Shown: piece by piece, positions 46,888 through 58,344 of the stretch | How the letters are laid out: each line of letters starts with the position of its first letter | How positions within the stretch are numbered: the stretch's first letter is position 1 | Notes under the pieces: generated by a model | What the model saw: the letters and a program-made list of their open reading frames with translations, nothing else | Told to the model about the DNA's origin: nothing | Database searches by the model: none | Origin: Hymenochaete sp. R1 | Taxonomy: Eukaryota > Basidiomycota > Agaricomycetes > Hymenochaetales > Hymenochaetaceae | Reading direction: 5' to 3' | DNA: 64,000 bases | Assembly (NCBI GenBank): GCA_019400425.1 | Contig: JAFREE010000012.1 | Span: 124,001 to 188,000, forward strand | Translations under genes and position numbers: made by a program

Positions 46888-48181
46888 TCAAATCTTCGCC
46901 CTCCCAAGCGGACCTTCCGTCCCCTTGTGCACCAAAGTGGACGGCGCGAAGCCGAACGTATCGTTAAGTTGGATATTCTAAAGCCAAAGAAGTGAGGGAA
47001 AGGTCATCGTCAGTATGTACCTCCCATTATTCACCATGCACATGCACATGGAGGCGAAGTAAAGTAAAGGGAGAAGTGATGGGGATGGGGGTGTTGTGCC
47101 TCACAAGTTCGCCACAGATGACTCGGATCTTAAAATAGTTGTGCATGAGTATGTTTTCCTAGTATACGACGACGACAGCGGCGAGAAATGAGGGAAGGAA
47201 AGAAGGAAGAGACCCACCATCGACCAATGATGCACCGCATGCAGAGCCGCAAACCAGAGCTACACGCACGCACGCACGAGAACATCAGCATCAATATCCA
47301 AAGAAATTACCCCGGCGAAGAAAGGGAAAGGGAAGGAAAAAAGGAACGCACCTCCCTCCCAAACGTACTCTTGAACGTCTGCAAATGCGGAGTGACCGCA
47401 TCCAACCTCACCGGCTCGTCCATCCCCACCACACGCATCCTCACCGCCCTCTCACCCACCTCATTCCTCCTCTCCCCAACACCGTTCGCCTCGTTCCCCC
47501 TATCAACGCCAACGCCCAGCTCTCCGTTAGGGTCGGAGGCGGGACCGACGACGACCAACCGCAACCGGTCGATCGTCCTCTCGAGCGTCTCCCGCGCCGC
47601 CTCCCTGCTCGTCTCCATCGCCGTCCCCCGCGCGCGGACGTCGTAGTTGAGTCTGAGCGGCCCCCGTTCGATCGGTTTGGAGTTTGCTTGTGTCTGGGGC
47701 GCGGGTGGGGATTCGGGTGAAGTCGACGTAGAAGGGGTGGTGGTGGGGGTAGTGGTGCTGGTGATGGTGGAAGACGGAGGGAGTGCTCCGACCTCGACCT
47801 CGAGGCTATCAAGCAAGAGCGCGAAATGGTCCGTCGCATGCCGGAGGTGTTTACCTATTCCCCCATCCAAGTCAACTCCAAGTCAACAATCCAGGCGAAA
47901 GCAACAAACAAACAAACGAAAGACAAACCAATAGTCGACCCAGGAATATACCTCGACGCCCACACAAGCTGCTCATCCCTCTCCAACGACCCTCCCTCGC
48001 CGCTCGAATCGCCCTCAACCGGCACCTTCACGAGATCCACGGCTTGTTGGAGGACGGCGACGGCAACTTCGACTAGTTTCTCCATCGCTGTCGCCGACGC
48101 TGACGTTTGTGCGGTTTCGTTTTCTTCTGGTGTGGGTGCGGGTGCGGACGAATTGGCTTGGGGGGTGGCGTGTCCGTTCAT
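46888..48181 (-). CDS. DinB-like putative metal-binding protein
   Basis: Five exons join in frame: 47929-48181, 47352-47854, 47218-47259, 47105-47128 and 46888-46977, giving 303 residues. After a Ser/Pro/Thr-rich start comes a helix MEKLVEVAVAVLQQAVDLV, then SRYIPGSTIGKHLRHATDHFALLL, where the two His residues match the first metal ligands of the DinB/YfiT four-helix fold. A disordered Thr/Pro insert follows, then SREAARETLERTIDRLRLVV, and LWFAALHAVHHWSM, which supplies the last His ligands, then IRVICGEL and DTFGFAPSTLVHK. Bacterial relatives are thiol-dependent transferases or damage-induced proteins; the fungal role is unknown. Two internal exons are 42 and 24 nt. A remnant of the last exon lies 730 bp downstream. 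Confidence 0.8.
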
Positions 48182-50050
48182 GACTTTTTTTCGTTTCGTT
48201 TCCCTTTCTTTTCTTTTGGTCCTGGGTTTATTGTAGTCTACCGTTTATGTGTCCCGACCTCGACGTTCGAAACCACCACGACCAAAAGGCGTATCGTAGA
48301 ATCCCCGTTTCCCGTCACTCCGTGCCAACTTCAGTATATGCGTCCTCAGGCTTACCAGTACACCTCGAAAGACGGATGACAAAATGCAGAAGGGCAGAAG
48401 GGCAGAACAGATCGAGCCCTCCTAAAGAGTAAAGAGAGAAAAGCGTAAGAACCACCAAAGGACTTGACAAGAGCTGGTGAGTAGTAGGGTGAGTGGTGAG
48501 TGGCAGGGTGAGGGACGGAAGCACCGCTGGCAAGGCAAGGCGAGCATAAGGCAAGGGCAAGGCAAGCTTAAGGCAAACCATGACGCGAAGGCGTGGCGCA
48601 CCGACCCTCGGCCCCTATTGGCTACTGGCCCGGAGCGCGTCAACTGCAACTGCAACAACCCGATCGTGGCGCCCCGTCCCGAACAACACGCTTTACCTCC
48701 GTTCCTCCAATCCATGCCTCCTTTGACGTGCACGCCTCTCGTTCACTCAAGTCGGTCCCTCTCGATTTGAACTAGTACTCGGAGCTCAAGAAAAACAAGA
48801 CCTACAAACCCCAAAGGGGTCCAAGACCAAGACCTCTCTAACTCAACTCACACCAAAGCACCATCGAGACGCCTATGGTACGGCTATATTCATAAAATAA
48901 ACCTTACTATACTACTAGTACTATACGTATCAAACATCAAACACAATTTCGTCGGTCATCTCGCCTCGTTCTCGAAACGACCGGAAAGACAGGGAGAAGA
49001 AGCAGAAGAAGCGTCACGCTATAAACCAGAATCACAATCGGAATCGCAATTTGACACAAGAGAACGGAACGTCTGAAGGTAGGTAGTTTGACAGAAAGAG
49101 AAGAAAAATAATAAAGAAAGAAGAAAAAGGTGGTGATGATGATGACGAAAGTCAAAGAAAGGCAAAAAAGGATGCAAAAAAAAGGTTGTTTTTCGGCGTG
49201 GCGTGGCTAGAAAGTCCCTGGATGATAGATGATAATAACAAAAAAGGAGTTTGAAAGAACAAAGAAGAAGACGGAGAAGGGAAAGACGGCAGCTCGTAAT
49301 GCTCAGAAACGTCTCCCCTCTCCCCCCCCCCTCCGGCAAAAGAATGCAAAATGGGCTGAAAAGAAAGAAGAAAGAAAAGAAGCAATATTAGGGCTACGCT
49401 TAATAAAAGACAAAGAAGCTCGGAGGGAGGAAGAAAAAGAAACGATGCAAGTGATAACGGAGGAGTGTATTATACTAGTACGCGCGAGCGCGGATGGCAA
49501 TTCGAGATTCGAGATGCGTGTAGATATTCGGTCGGTGTCGTTGTCGAGGTCGTTCTCGTGGCTGCTGCAGTTCAAGAAGAAAGAAGAGAAGAGAAGAGAC
49601 TGGTGATGTAAAAGAGAAGAAGAAAAAATGAGCGATGGGGTGGATCTGAAAAGAAGCAGAGACAGAAAAAAAAACGATGCCGGATCATGCCATGCACATG
49701 CAAACTGGGTGGGAATAGTTGAGCTGAGGTGTGATTGTGAATGGAGAGCGTAGTTTCTCGTAACTAGATGCTGCTGCTGCTGTGCGTGTGTTTGTACGAT
49801 GCTGGTGTATGACGTGGATGTTCTCGTAATAGGTAGGCAAAGAAGCAAGAAAGTAGAAAAAGGTCTTTGAAAAAAGAAAATGCGGGAAATAAGATGCCCA
49901 AAAAGATAAAAATGTGTAGAAAGGTGAAAAACCGTGTAGCGGTCAATCGAGAAAAGCAAAGCAAAGCAATTTGAAACCAAACAAGCCATTCGTCGTTTCG
50001 TGTGGTTGGAAACCAAAAAGACAAGCTGCAAGCCAAGGGACCTTCCTCGT
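48182..50050. other. Long intergenic region with purine-rich tracts
   Basis: About 1.9 kb between two minus-strand genes. From about 49050 to 49660 the + strand is very rich in A and G, so the minus strand carries long CT tracts; this is probably the 3' flank of the BTG-like gene. Long minus-strand frames here (for example 49303-50142) translate to Ser/Phe/Leu-rich low-complexity sequence that follows from the CT bias, so no gene is called. The part near 48380-48780 is the upstream region of the DinB-like gene. Confidence 0.55.
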
Positions 50051-51244
50051 CTAGAAACGCGGTGCACGCTTGCGGGAGGCGCCCCCAGAGGGACCACCGC
50101 CGAGCATGACTCCACCCGTAAGGACAGTCGTCTTCCCGCCATCGTACGGCGTCACCTCGTTCTTGCTCGTGTCGATGAACACACGACGAGACCTCTTGCC
50201 GTGCGCTGTGCCCGTAGACCCTGACGTCGACGACGACAGGGAGAGCGACGACACAGAGGTCGAGATGGAGGACAAAGAGCCGCAGGTGGAGAGGGAGTCA
50301 TCTGAGATGAGCGAGAACGCGCCGGACGAAACGCTGCTGGAACGGGACGAGGATCGGCTGTGGCCAACCGCGGAACGTGCAACACCTGAGGCGGATGCGG
50401 CGAGTGGCCCCGACACGGAGAACCCCGGGCGCATTCCACCTGGAGCTGGCGATGCGCTGGTGTTGCGAGCTGCGGTGGCGAGCGCGTTCACCGACGATGC
50501 CGAGGGGAAAGTAAAAGTGCCATTCATATCCACTGTCGGAGAAAGAGTCGCCTTCCCGGATGCAGCTGCGGCGAGGTCAGAGAAGAGGATATCTTCATCC
50601 GCAGCGTCGTCCTCCATGAGGCGTTGAGCGAGCGTCTTGGGCTGCGGCGCCTTCAAGAGGTTGACGGAGACGGAGGAGGCGCCCACGTCAGCGGGGCCGT
50701 CTACACTCGAGCTGCTGGAAGAACTGCTGATGGAGCCAAAGCTGGGTTGGGAGCGGTGGCCGAGGCCGTGCGACGCACGGACGGGGCGAGACTGCTGCTG
50801 CGCCTGTGGGTGCTTGCGTCCAAGCTGCTGGTGCTGCTGTTGGTGCTGGTGAGAAGATTCGGCCGACCAGACGACGGAAGTCTTGGAGGGCAGGCCCCAC
50901 ATGCCTGGCACGCGGACGGAGACGAGGCCCGGGTCAACGACGAGTTCGAACTCACGAGTGGCAAAGATACGAGGCTCGACGCCCACCGCGACGCACGCCT
51001 TGTGTACGGGGCGTGGCGGGGCGGTGTCGTTCGAGAAGGCAAGCACACGACGACCTGAGCCCTGAGAGGGTGCGGCGGGGACCCAGGAGGTGGAGAAGAA
51101 AGCAGCGGTGAGGTTCGCCTCGAGAGCAGACTGGAGTGCGGCGAGGGCGTTGGGGTTGAGGAAAGCGTCGAGGTTGTGGAAGTGGACGAGGAAGGTGACT
51201 GCGTGGGCGACGGTGACTGCGAGGCTTGTGGACGAGAGGGCCAT
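50051..51244 (-). CDS. BTG/TOB-type anti-proliferative domain protein
   Basis: A single uninterrupted exon from ATG 51244 to TAG 50051 encodes 397 residues; the frame extends further upstream, but MALSSTSLAV directly precedes the domain. The first 120 residues fit a BTG domain: VTFLVHFHNLDAFLNPNAL, LQSALEANLTAAFF, the box TSWVPAAPSQGSGRRVLAF, then VHKACVAVGVEP and FELVVDPGLVSVRVPG. In animals this fold binds Caf1/Ccr4-Not and promotes mRNA deadenylation. The rest is disordered: Gln/His-rich, a run of Ser, then Ser/Ala/Gly with a KRSRR basic patch and a basic end (GASRKRAPRF). No intron is seen, rare in this window. The domain call rests on pattern, not a search. Confidence 0.75.
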   Translation of the reverse strand: MALSSTSLAVTVAHAVTFLVHFHNLDAFLNPNALAALQSALEANLTAAFFSTSWVPAAPSQGSGRRVLAFSNDTAPPRPVHKACVAVGVEPRIFATREFELVVDPGLVSVRVPGMWGLPSKTSVVWSAESSHQHQQQHQQLGRKHPQAQQQSRPVRASHGLGHRSQPSFGSISSSSSSSSVDGPADVGASSVSVNLLKAPQPKTLAQRLMEDDAADEDILFSDLAAAASGKATLSPTVDMNGTFTFPSASSVNALATAARNTSASPAPGGMRPGFSVSGPLAASASGVARSAVGHSRSSSRSSSVSSGAFSLISDDSLSTCGSLSSISTSVSSLSLSSSTSGSTGTAHGKRSRRVFIDTSKNEVTPYDGGKTTVLTGGVMLGGGPSGGASRKRAPRF

Positions 51245-52464
51245 TGTTGGAGGAGACGAAGATCGAAGGGATGATTGTAGATGGAATGCGAAGATATAGG
51301 ATGAGAGAGGGAGATTGAATGAAAAAAGTGTGTGTGGATTAGATATACGATGGGAGAGTAGAAGAAGGATGAGGATGAGGAAGACAAAGAGGAAGAAGAA
51401 GAAGAAAAGGAGATGGTGGAGGTAGAAGGGCAAGGAGGAGTACTAGAGTCGACCAGCGAGGGAGAGTGGATGTGCGAGTCTGTCGAAATAAGGAAGTCCT
51501 AAATGATAGTCCGTCCCGTCAGTCCTAGCCCCGTTTATACTCTCTCAGTCTCAGAACTCGTCACTCACAACCGTTAACAATCTAAGCGCATAGTAGCAGC
51601 AGCCAGTCAATTCTCAACGTCAGCAAACTAGTCTCATACACACAACACATATACACTTTGCGCCACTCACAAGTCAGTCTGCCTGCGACTGTTCCAGCAA
51701 AGGTCCGTCCCTTTGTTTGCGAAGACGAAGTGAAATAAAAAAAGTCCGAATAAATGCGATGAACCGAGTAAACTTTGAACTGGATGGCAGCAGCAGCGAC
51801 GAGAGGACGAACGACGAAATAAAAAACGAAAGCAGAGGAGGACGAGGACGATGAAAAGAAAAGGAGGTTCGAAAGGCTCAATCTGCACTGAACTGAAAGC
51901 TAACGACGCCAAAACGCACGTCCAAGCCTTTATACTAAGCTCATCCCAACGTCTCTCTTTTGTATTCGCCTCAAGTAGAACTAAACTCGGACACCCAACA
52001 CGAACAACAAGCCTATTGTCTCTCCTCTCGTCCTCTCTTCATTTTCATTTTCATTCTCATTGTCCTTTCTTTTCTCGGCTACGACGACGACGACGGAACC
52101 AAGTCATCTTGTCCATATCACACGCATACACGTACTCACTCAGGACGCGCGGCGGCGCTTGTGCTTCTTCCTCCTTGTTTCTTGTTCTGCTCTCGCGTCC
52201 CCCGCCCGCGCCGACTCTTTTGTTTTCCACCTTCGCAACCATATCCCGTGTCCGTACCTCCCTCCATCAAAAGTATCACCTCATCCTTCCTTCCAATTCC
52301 CCACCCCAAGCTTCGGATTGGATTATCACACTCCTTCTTCATTACATCCCCATAACAGAATACGTTCGCATTCACATGTACATGTACCTAAACAGTTACA
52401 GTTACAGTTACGACCCATCTCGTCTCGTCGCCGTATTCTGCGTCTCTCAGCCCGACACTTCGTA
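51245..52464. other. Upstream region of the BTG/TOB-like gene
   Basis: About 1.2 kb. The first 200 bp upstream of the start are AG-rich on the + strand, so the minus-strand transcript would have a CU-rich leader. Overlapping frames on both strands translate to low-complexity sequence only. No gene is called. Confidence 0.45.
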
Positions 52465-55082
52465 CTAGTAGTACCCACAGTCCTCCTCTTCCACCGGCGC
52501 AAACCTCACCCTCCTCGTCGAGCCCGAGCCCGAGCCCGAGCCCCTCATCCCTTCTTCCCCTTCCCCTCCATCCTCACCCCTACCTTCATCAACGCCAACA
52601 CCAACACCACGCCCCCTCGCCCTTTTCTTCCTAGAAGACCCAGAAGACGACTGCCGCCCCCCACCAGTCACATCCCTCACGCACCGCTCTACAATCTCCG
52701 AAAGCATCTCGTCCTTGGATCTCGAGCCTCCTCCATACTCCCAGCTCCGCACCGCAATCGCGTACGCGGCTGTCGTCGCCCCCCGATTCAATCGAGTTGA
52801 ATTAAGTGATATTGATGTTGAAATTCATATTGCGACGAGGAATAGGATTAGGAATAGGAAGAATAAGACTCGTCAGACGCGCGCGCATATAGCGTAGTAT
52901 AGTATAGCGTAGGCAGTACTCACCCTTCTCAATCTTCTCCAACGACTGCGCCGTCACCTCCTGTTTCTTCTCTAGGTTCCGGATATACGGGACGAACCCT
53001 TCAAAGTCTGGAGGGCGCAGTCAGTTGATCAGTCAGTCAGTTGGTTAGGGCAGCAGTTTTCGCGCAGCAAGCCTCTGAAGGCAAAAGACAAAAGGCGAAG
53101 GCGATGTGATGCGAATGCGAATGCGTGGGGCTTTGGGCTGTGGTGAGATGGAAGAAGGAGAAAAAGAAAATACAGAAAAGGAAAGGGAAGGAAAGGGAAA
53201 GGCGCTCGGAAGCAAGAGTCATCGTCAAAGAGTCAAAGAGTCACAAAGGAAAGGAAAGGGGAGGACGCGCGCTATGGCCGATTAACCAATTGACTTGGCG
53301 TTCCCATTCCTAGGACCGGGAGGACTGGGATGTCGGATCCAGTACCGTTCCGTAGTCCGTTCGCTGACGCTGATGAGCCCCCCGTCCTGAACCTCGATGC
53401 ATGTTAGGAAAAGGGAATCCTGGGGCTGGGGGCGCTTCACCACCGACACCGACGTCGACGTCGACACGAAGCAGCAACCGCGCAACCCATCCCAGGCGTC
53501 TGGAGGCAGATAGAGAAAGAAGAAACGCGCAAAGAAAAAGAAGAAAAAAGACAAATGGCGATGAACGAAGGGTTTCGAGAACAACAACACCAACAACGAA
53601 GAAAATCCGGGGATTTCCCAAACTAGCCTAGCCTAAGTCCACTCACCCGCTTTACAATTCCTCACAAACTCGCTCACCTCCCTCGCCGTCCCCCGCCCTC
53701 CCTTCCTTCCAATAGCCCCAACCGCATACCTCATCAACTCCCCCGTCACATCCGACACCCCCAACAAATAATCCGCCAGCCCAACCTCGATCACCCGCCT
53801 CCCGCGCCCACCCCCGACCCGACCCCTATCCAACGTCCCCTGCACCTCCTCCCGCGAAACCAACTTCCCGTCCTGCAGGAACCGCGCCAACGCGAGCGCC
53901 TCGATGTATTCTTGCAGGGCGGGGGAGAGGGTGGGGAGGAACTGGTATGCGCGTTCGCCTGCGAGGTCGGGGCCGAGGCAGCGGAAGAAGGCTTGGATGG
54001 GGCGGAGGGCTCTGAGGCCTCTGGAGGCTGCGGTCGCGGCTACGGATGCTTGTGTTGCTGTCGTCGCCGACGATGAGGTCTCTGTGAATTGGACGAGACT
54101 GTGTGCGTGTATGCGTGCGTGTACGTGTACGTGTGTTTGGGGGGTCGTTCAGCGAGCCTGGTGGTGGACGAAGTGGACGAGAACGAGAACGGGAGGAACT
54201 CACCGATGGAATTCGGAGATGGCCTGTTTCGAATCTTTCGTCATGTCCCTGGTCGCCTAATCGTGTCCAAGTCCCCAGTCGTTCCCCGACGCCAGAGATT
54301 TCCGACAGGCATGTGTATGTATTTCCCGCGATCGCGTTCGCGTTCGCCGACCATCAAAACGCGTTCCGTTCGTCGTTCATCGTTTACCATTAATCCACCG
54401 TTATGTCCGTATCACCGAGATCGATTCCGTGGTCCACGAAACCCCATGAGTGATTCCTCCGTCCCAAAAGTCAAAGTCCGAAGCGATTTCGGAATATTAA
54501 TGGGCGCCGCATAAACGAATTTCGGAGACATGCATATGCATATGGTACAGGGCGAGGGCGAGGGTGACAGCGATAACGGCGAACGTTGCGTATGTGCGTG
54601 TAACGTGTAACGTGTAAATGAGGGGAATGCAAAGAGAAAAGAAAAGGACAAAAGAGGAAAGTTAGCAAGCTGTCCGGAGGAGGTTCCAGAACCAGCGAGA
54701 GGGGGACCTTAGGTTTGGCAGGTGTGCAATCGTAACTGCGTTTGACGTCGGGACGGAATGAGGGAATGAGGGAGTGAAGGGGGGGAAGCAAAGTGAGGCA
54801 CTTAAGCTCTCACTTTGCATCGTCGAGATTACTCGAGCGGGGGGAAGGATAGAACACGCATTCCAAAGTCCCTCAGACGTAACGCAGGGCAATGGAGTAG
54901 CAAAGGAGAAAGGAGGGTAGGCCTAGGGAGCGCGAGAGAGAGGAAGAGGAAGAAACGGTACTAGAGCATACCTTGATGAGCCGTTCCCTTCTATCATAGA
55001 TCTCGTCGAGTTCGTCTCGATACCCAGAGAACGCGTTCAGAATGGCTTCGCGATTGTCGAGCGTGCGTGGACCTAACGTCAT
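52465..55082 (-). CDS. TSNAX: Translin-associated factor X (TRAX)
   Basis: Five exons join in frame: 54972-55082, 54204-54256, 53647-54098, 52924-53007 and 52465-52769, giving 334 residues. Landmarks are FSGYRDELDEIYDRRERLIK, ATRDMTKDSKQAISEFHR, ERAYQFLPTLSPALQEYIEAL, then VGLADYLLGVSDVTGELMRYAV (the conserved core helix), VSEFVRNCKADFEGFVPYIRNL and AYAIAVRSWEYGGG. The Glu and Asp residues of the family's RNase site (LSPALQEYIEA, DVTGEL) appear present. With translin, TRAX forms the C3PO RNase, which in Neurospora and animals trims tRNA and small-RNA passenger strands. The C-terminal 70 residues are Gly/Arg/Glu-rich and extra. Introns 1 and 3 are 715 and 639 nt, ten times the local norm. Confidence 0.9.
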
Positions 55083-56377
55083 TTTTTTGCTACTGGGACT
55101 ATGTTGACGATGCAAGTTGAGTGAGAGTGTGCGCGTCGCCTGAGGGTTGGAGGTTCAGAGAGATATCAAGCGCTGCTTGCGGTATTTGAACGTGATAGAT
55201 GGAAGTCAAGGTGGTTGAGAGAATAAATGCAATAGAATTGTCAGCGCTGCGGACTGGAGGTCATCATCGTCATCATCGCAGCAGCAGCAGGAAAGGATTC
55301 GGCAACGACCAGTACCAGTCCAAGGCAGTTCATTCGAGACGTTGAAGAGAATGTCGATCACTCGCCGATCCTGTCTCTCCATCTACTTCCTACCAAAGTT
55401 TCTCTCTTTCAGCACACTCCGACTAGACGACGACGGCGTGTACTCGGTGTCGCGCCTCTTGTCTCGTCACACCGTTTCTTCTCTTTAGAGACGAGTCCAA
55501 GCTGTCGGAAGAGTGATTTTTCTTTCTCTTACCTTGAGTTCGGGCCGCTCGTGTGTTCTCTCTTTTCTTTTCAGAAATGGTGCACTGCACTTTGTGGGCT
55601 GCTCGAAATTTGGTAAAGGGACAAGCTAGCGAGCGTTGATGTGCAGGTCTGTTTAGAGGTGCCGTAGCAGATTAATGTTGTGTAGAACGTCGGTGAAAAT
55701 GAAATGAAATGAATAGTCATCAATGATGTTCACGTTGAGAGATTAGATGTCTCCACAAAGCTCCTTCGTCATCCCATCCCATCAAACATGACTTCAATCA
55801 TGATGCCCTCTCTTCCTCCTCCCAACTCTCGCAGGCACCAGCACGCAATCCGGCATCGTGCACCCCCGACGTGCATGCATCCAAAACTCCCGAGGACCTT
55901 CAATCCCGTTTCCGCTTCCCAAATCCGAACTAACGGGACAAAGAGAAAAGAGCACGCTTCCTTCCACCTTCCAAGGGGCAGCACATCCTTGGCGACACGT
56001 CCTCCGTCCTGCTCACCTGAGTTTCCCTTCCCTTCTTCTCTCATTTTTCTCATCCTTCTCCGTAAACGTACGCACATTCGAGCCAGAGCTGCGGACTTGG
56101 TCCAGCAGAACCCCGCAGGACTACTTATACTAGCACCCTTCTACTAGTTCTAGTCCAACGTTCGAAGTCTTCGGTCAGCTTCTAAACAACGAACGGAGAA
56201 CGGAGAACACACTTTGGCCCAGCTTTGCCTTTCACATCCTTCACTAGCCCAGTACTTACCTCGGACCTCCACCTCCATCCACCTTTACTATATATAACCC
56301 GCCTTTCTCCTTTGAAGAACCCACTCGAACAACGCGCTCGACAAGACGAGACGAGACGGGGAAGAAAAAAGAAAACG
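55083..56377. other. Divergent promoter region, TRAX / HIT gene
   Basis: About 1.3 kb between opposite starts. CT-rich near 55360-55560. A minus-strand frame at 55769-56077 has no recognisable content. A TATA element lies near the HIT gene. Confidence 0.45.
56289..56297 (+). promoter_or_regulatory. TATA element upstream of the HIT-domain gene
   Basis: TATATATAA lies about 81 bp upstream of the ATG at 56378, a plausible core-promoter distance given a short 5' UTR. Few other genes in this window show so clear a TATA box. Confidence 0.5.
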
Positions 56378-58043
56378 ATGGCATCGTTCAAGAACAAGCC
56401 CGGCTGTCCAATGTGCAGCATCGTCGCTTCCGCCCGTCCATCCACCGAGCCCGTATATCCCAACCTACCCTCTAGCGCACGAGCAGACTGGGACCCCATC
56501 TCCCCCATCCGCCAGTCGACGTCGCCCACTTCGGCGTCTCCGTTTGTAGAGAGCTTCGGAGGTCGTTCCGCGCCGACGGGTTCGGATCCGCGTCCGGGTG
56601 AACGTGTTGCGCGGACGCAGGAGGGGAGGGAGGGTAAAGGGAAGGGAAGGGAGGAGACGGAGGTGCTGTGGCACGACGCGAACTTTACCGCGTATCGGGA
56701 GAGAAAGTACGCAGTGTCGGAGAGGGGGCATGTCGTCGTCGTGTTCAAGTGAGTTTCCTTGTTTTTTTTGTGGGTAGACGAAAGTGCTGAGCTGATGGGA
56801 ATATTCTCGGTTTTGTTCTCTCTGTGCGCGTGTGTGTGAACAGTTTACATGTTCCTTCTCTCTACATGCTCGTGGGTCTTTCGAACTTCTATTCAGTGAA
56901 TACTGAGTATACTGTACCGTACACACTAACAATCCGACCCCACAGTCAACCAGCGACGTCCCCCTCCTCGTCGCCCTCCGCACCCTCTCACACCGTCTCC
57001 TAACCCAACTAACAACCACCCCCTCCCCCTCCCCATCCTCAACCTCAACAGCACCAACATCAGACTTCCGCATAGGCTTCGTCACCCCACCCTGGCGGGA
57101 CCCCTCCATCCCCGTCACAGACCATCTCCACGCCCACGCATACATCGCGCCCGCGTCCAAGGCCGGCTGGTGGAGACGTGCGTTAGCGTACTCGCCGCTG
57201 GCGTGGTACGACGTCGACGATCTCATCGCGGAAATACGGTACGTACGTTTCCTCGTCGAATCCAGTAACCCACACGCACGCGAGTCGCCTGCGTGCAGTG
57301 TGCGCATAATCTCGATGCTCAAAACTTAATCTTCAATTTATACGCACACCAGGGAAGAAAGCTCGAACAACCGAATTCGGTCCCTCCCTCCTCCTCCCCC
57401 TCCGTCCAACTCCAGTCAACCAACCTCAGAACCGCCCAACTCGAACACAGCCTTCGCCGACCCCTCATCGGCCACACACACCAGCACGCGGCGCATCATC
57501 CGGCCGATCGACCGCGTCCCAAACGCAGGAGCCCGCGAAGGGACGCCGAACGGGTACGAGACGACGCGCAGGGCTCTCGCGGTGGGTGACCCGACGCTTG
57601 ACTTGGGCCCGGACGGGGATGATATCGAGGCTCAGGCTGGGGTGGGCCGTCGGGGTGTCTCGGGCGTGTACGACCAAGGCTCGTACTCGGCTGGTGGCGC
57701 GAGGGTCAATGGTGGTGGGGACGAGGGTGGGATGGGTGATGTTAGTGATGTGAGTAGGAGGTCTTCGGGGATCGGGTTCGCGTATAGCGTCACGGAGTCC
57801 ACGACGCCTTTGTCTTCGTCTTCGACGAATGGGAATCAGCAGCAGCAGCGCACGTCGGAGCAGAATTACGCTCGACTCACCCCTACGTCTGGGGACGCTA
57901 GTAGCATCCCGCTCGTGCGTGTGACGCCTCCAGCGAGCCCGACGGAGGGGGCGTTTGGGCTTGGGCATAAGAGGAACGAGTCGGATGAGTCGGGCGCTGG
58001 GTCTGGGACGTCTAGACCAGGCAGTTCGGGGCACCTTTTGTAA
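56378..58043 (+). CDS. HIT-domain (histidine triad) protein with long disordered tail
   Basis: Four exons, 56378-56748, 56844-56871, 56946-57238 and 57353-58043, join in frame to give 460 residues. A short CPMC motif near the start is followed by a disordered insert, then HDANFTAYRE and GHVVVVFNLHVPSLYML (one exon of 28 nt carries LHVPSLYML), SDVPLLVALRTL, and the histidine triad HLHAHAYI, which matches HxHxHxx. The adjacent segment (GWWRRALAYSPLAWYDVDDL) resembles basidiomycete HIT proteins. HIT enzymes hydrolyse or transfer nucleotides on phosphate bonds, with the middle His as nucleophile; the substrate is unknown here. The C-terminal half (Ser/Gly/Thr/Pro-rich, with a QQQQ run) is disordered and unusually long for this family. 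Confidence 0.82.
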
Positions 58044-58344
58044 TTAATTCGGACTGGGTATGGGTATGGGACGTTGAAGCATTTTTTTTCCATAAGGTCG
58101 TTTGGTGATTCCTGTTATACGTTCAAACATACACGTCCACATGAATGCAGATACAAATTCTCGATCATCCATTTTGTTGTCGCACACGTTATTAGAGTGA
58201 CAAACGGACAGACATAATTATATGACAGCAATTACAGAGAATCGTCGCAGGAGAGGTATTATAAATAACATTATATACAATATTAATTCGATCCACATTA
58301 GCACATTCGTTTTGAGACGTCGGAGCAGGCTTTCTCGTCGCAAT
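58044..58344. other. Intergenic, convergent 3' flanks
   Basis: 301 bp between the stops of the HIT gene and BLM10. AT-rich around 58210-58300, as expected of transcript ends. Nothing else is seen. Confidence 0.5.

Noticed and set aside
47441..47839. Arg/Pro-rich frames opposite or out of phase with the DinB-like gene
   Set aside because: They are shadows of GC-rich coding sequence; the DinB frame has conserved motifs and exact exon phase.
49303..50142. 279-residue minus-strand open frame rich in Ser, Phe and Leu
   Set aside because: It overlaps the 3' end of the BTG-like gene in another frame and its composition reflects the CT-rich strand; no domain or start context.
50070..51111. Long plus-strand frames opposite the BTG-like gene
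   Set aside because: Mirror images of Ser/Gly-rich codons on the other strand, with no recognisable domain.
56465..57322. 285-residue minus-strand frame across the HIT gene
   Set aside because: It runs through exons and introns of a well-supported plus-strand gene and has an Arg-rich, unstructured translation.
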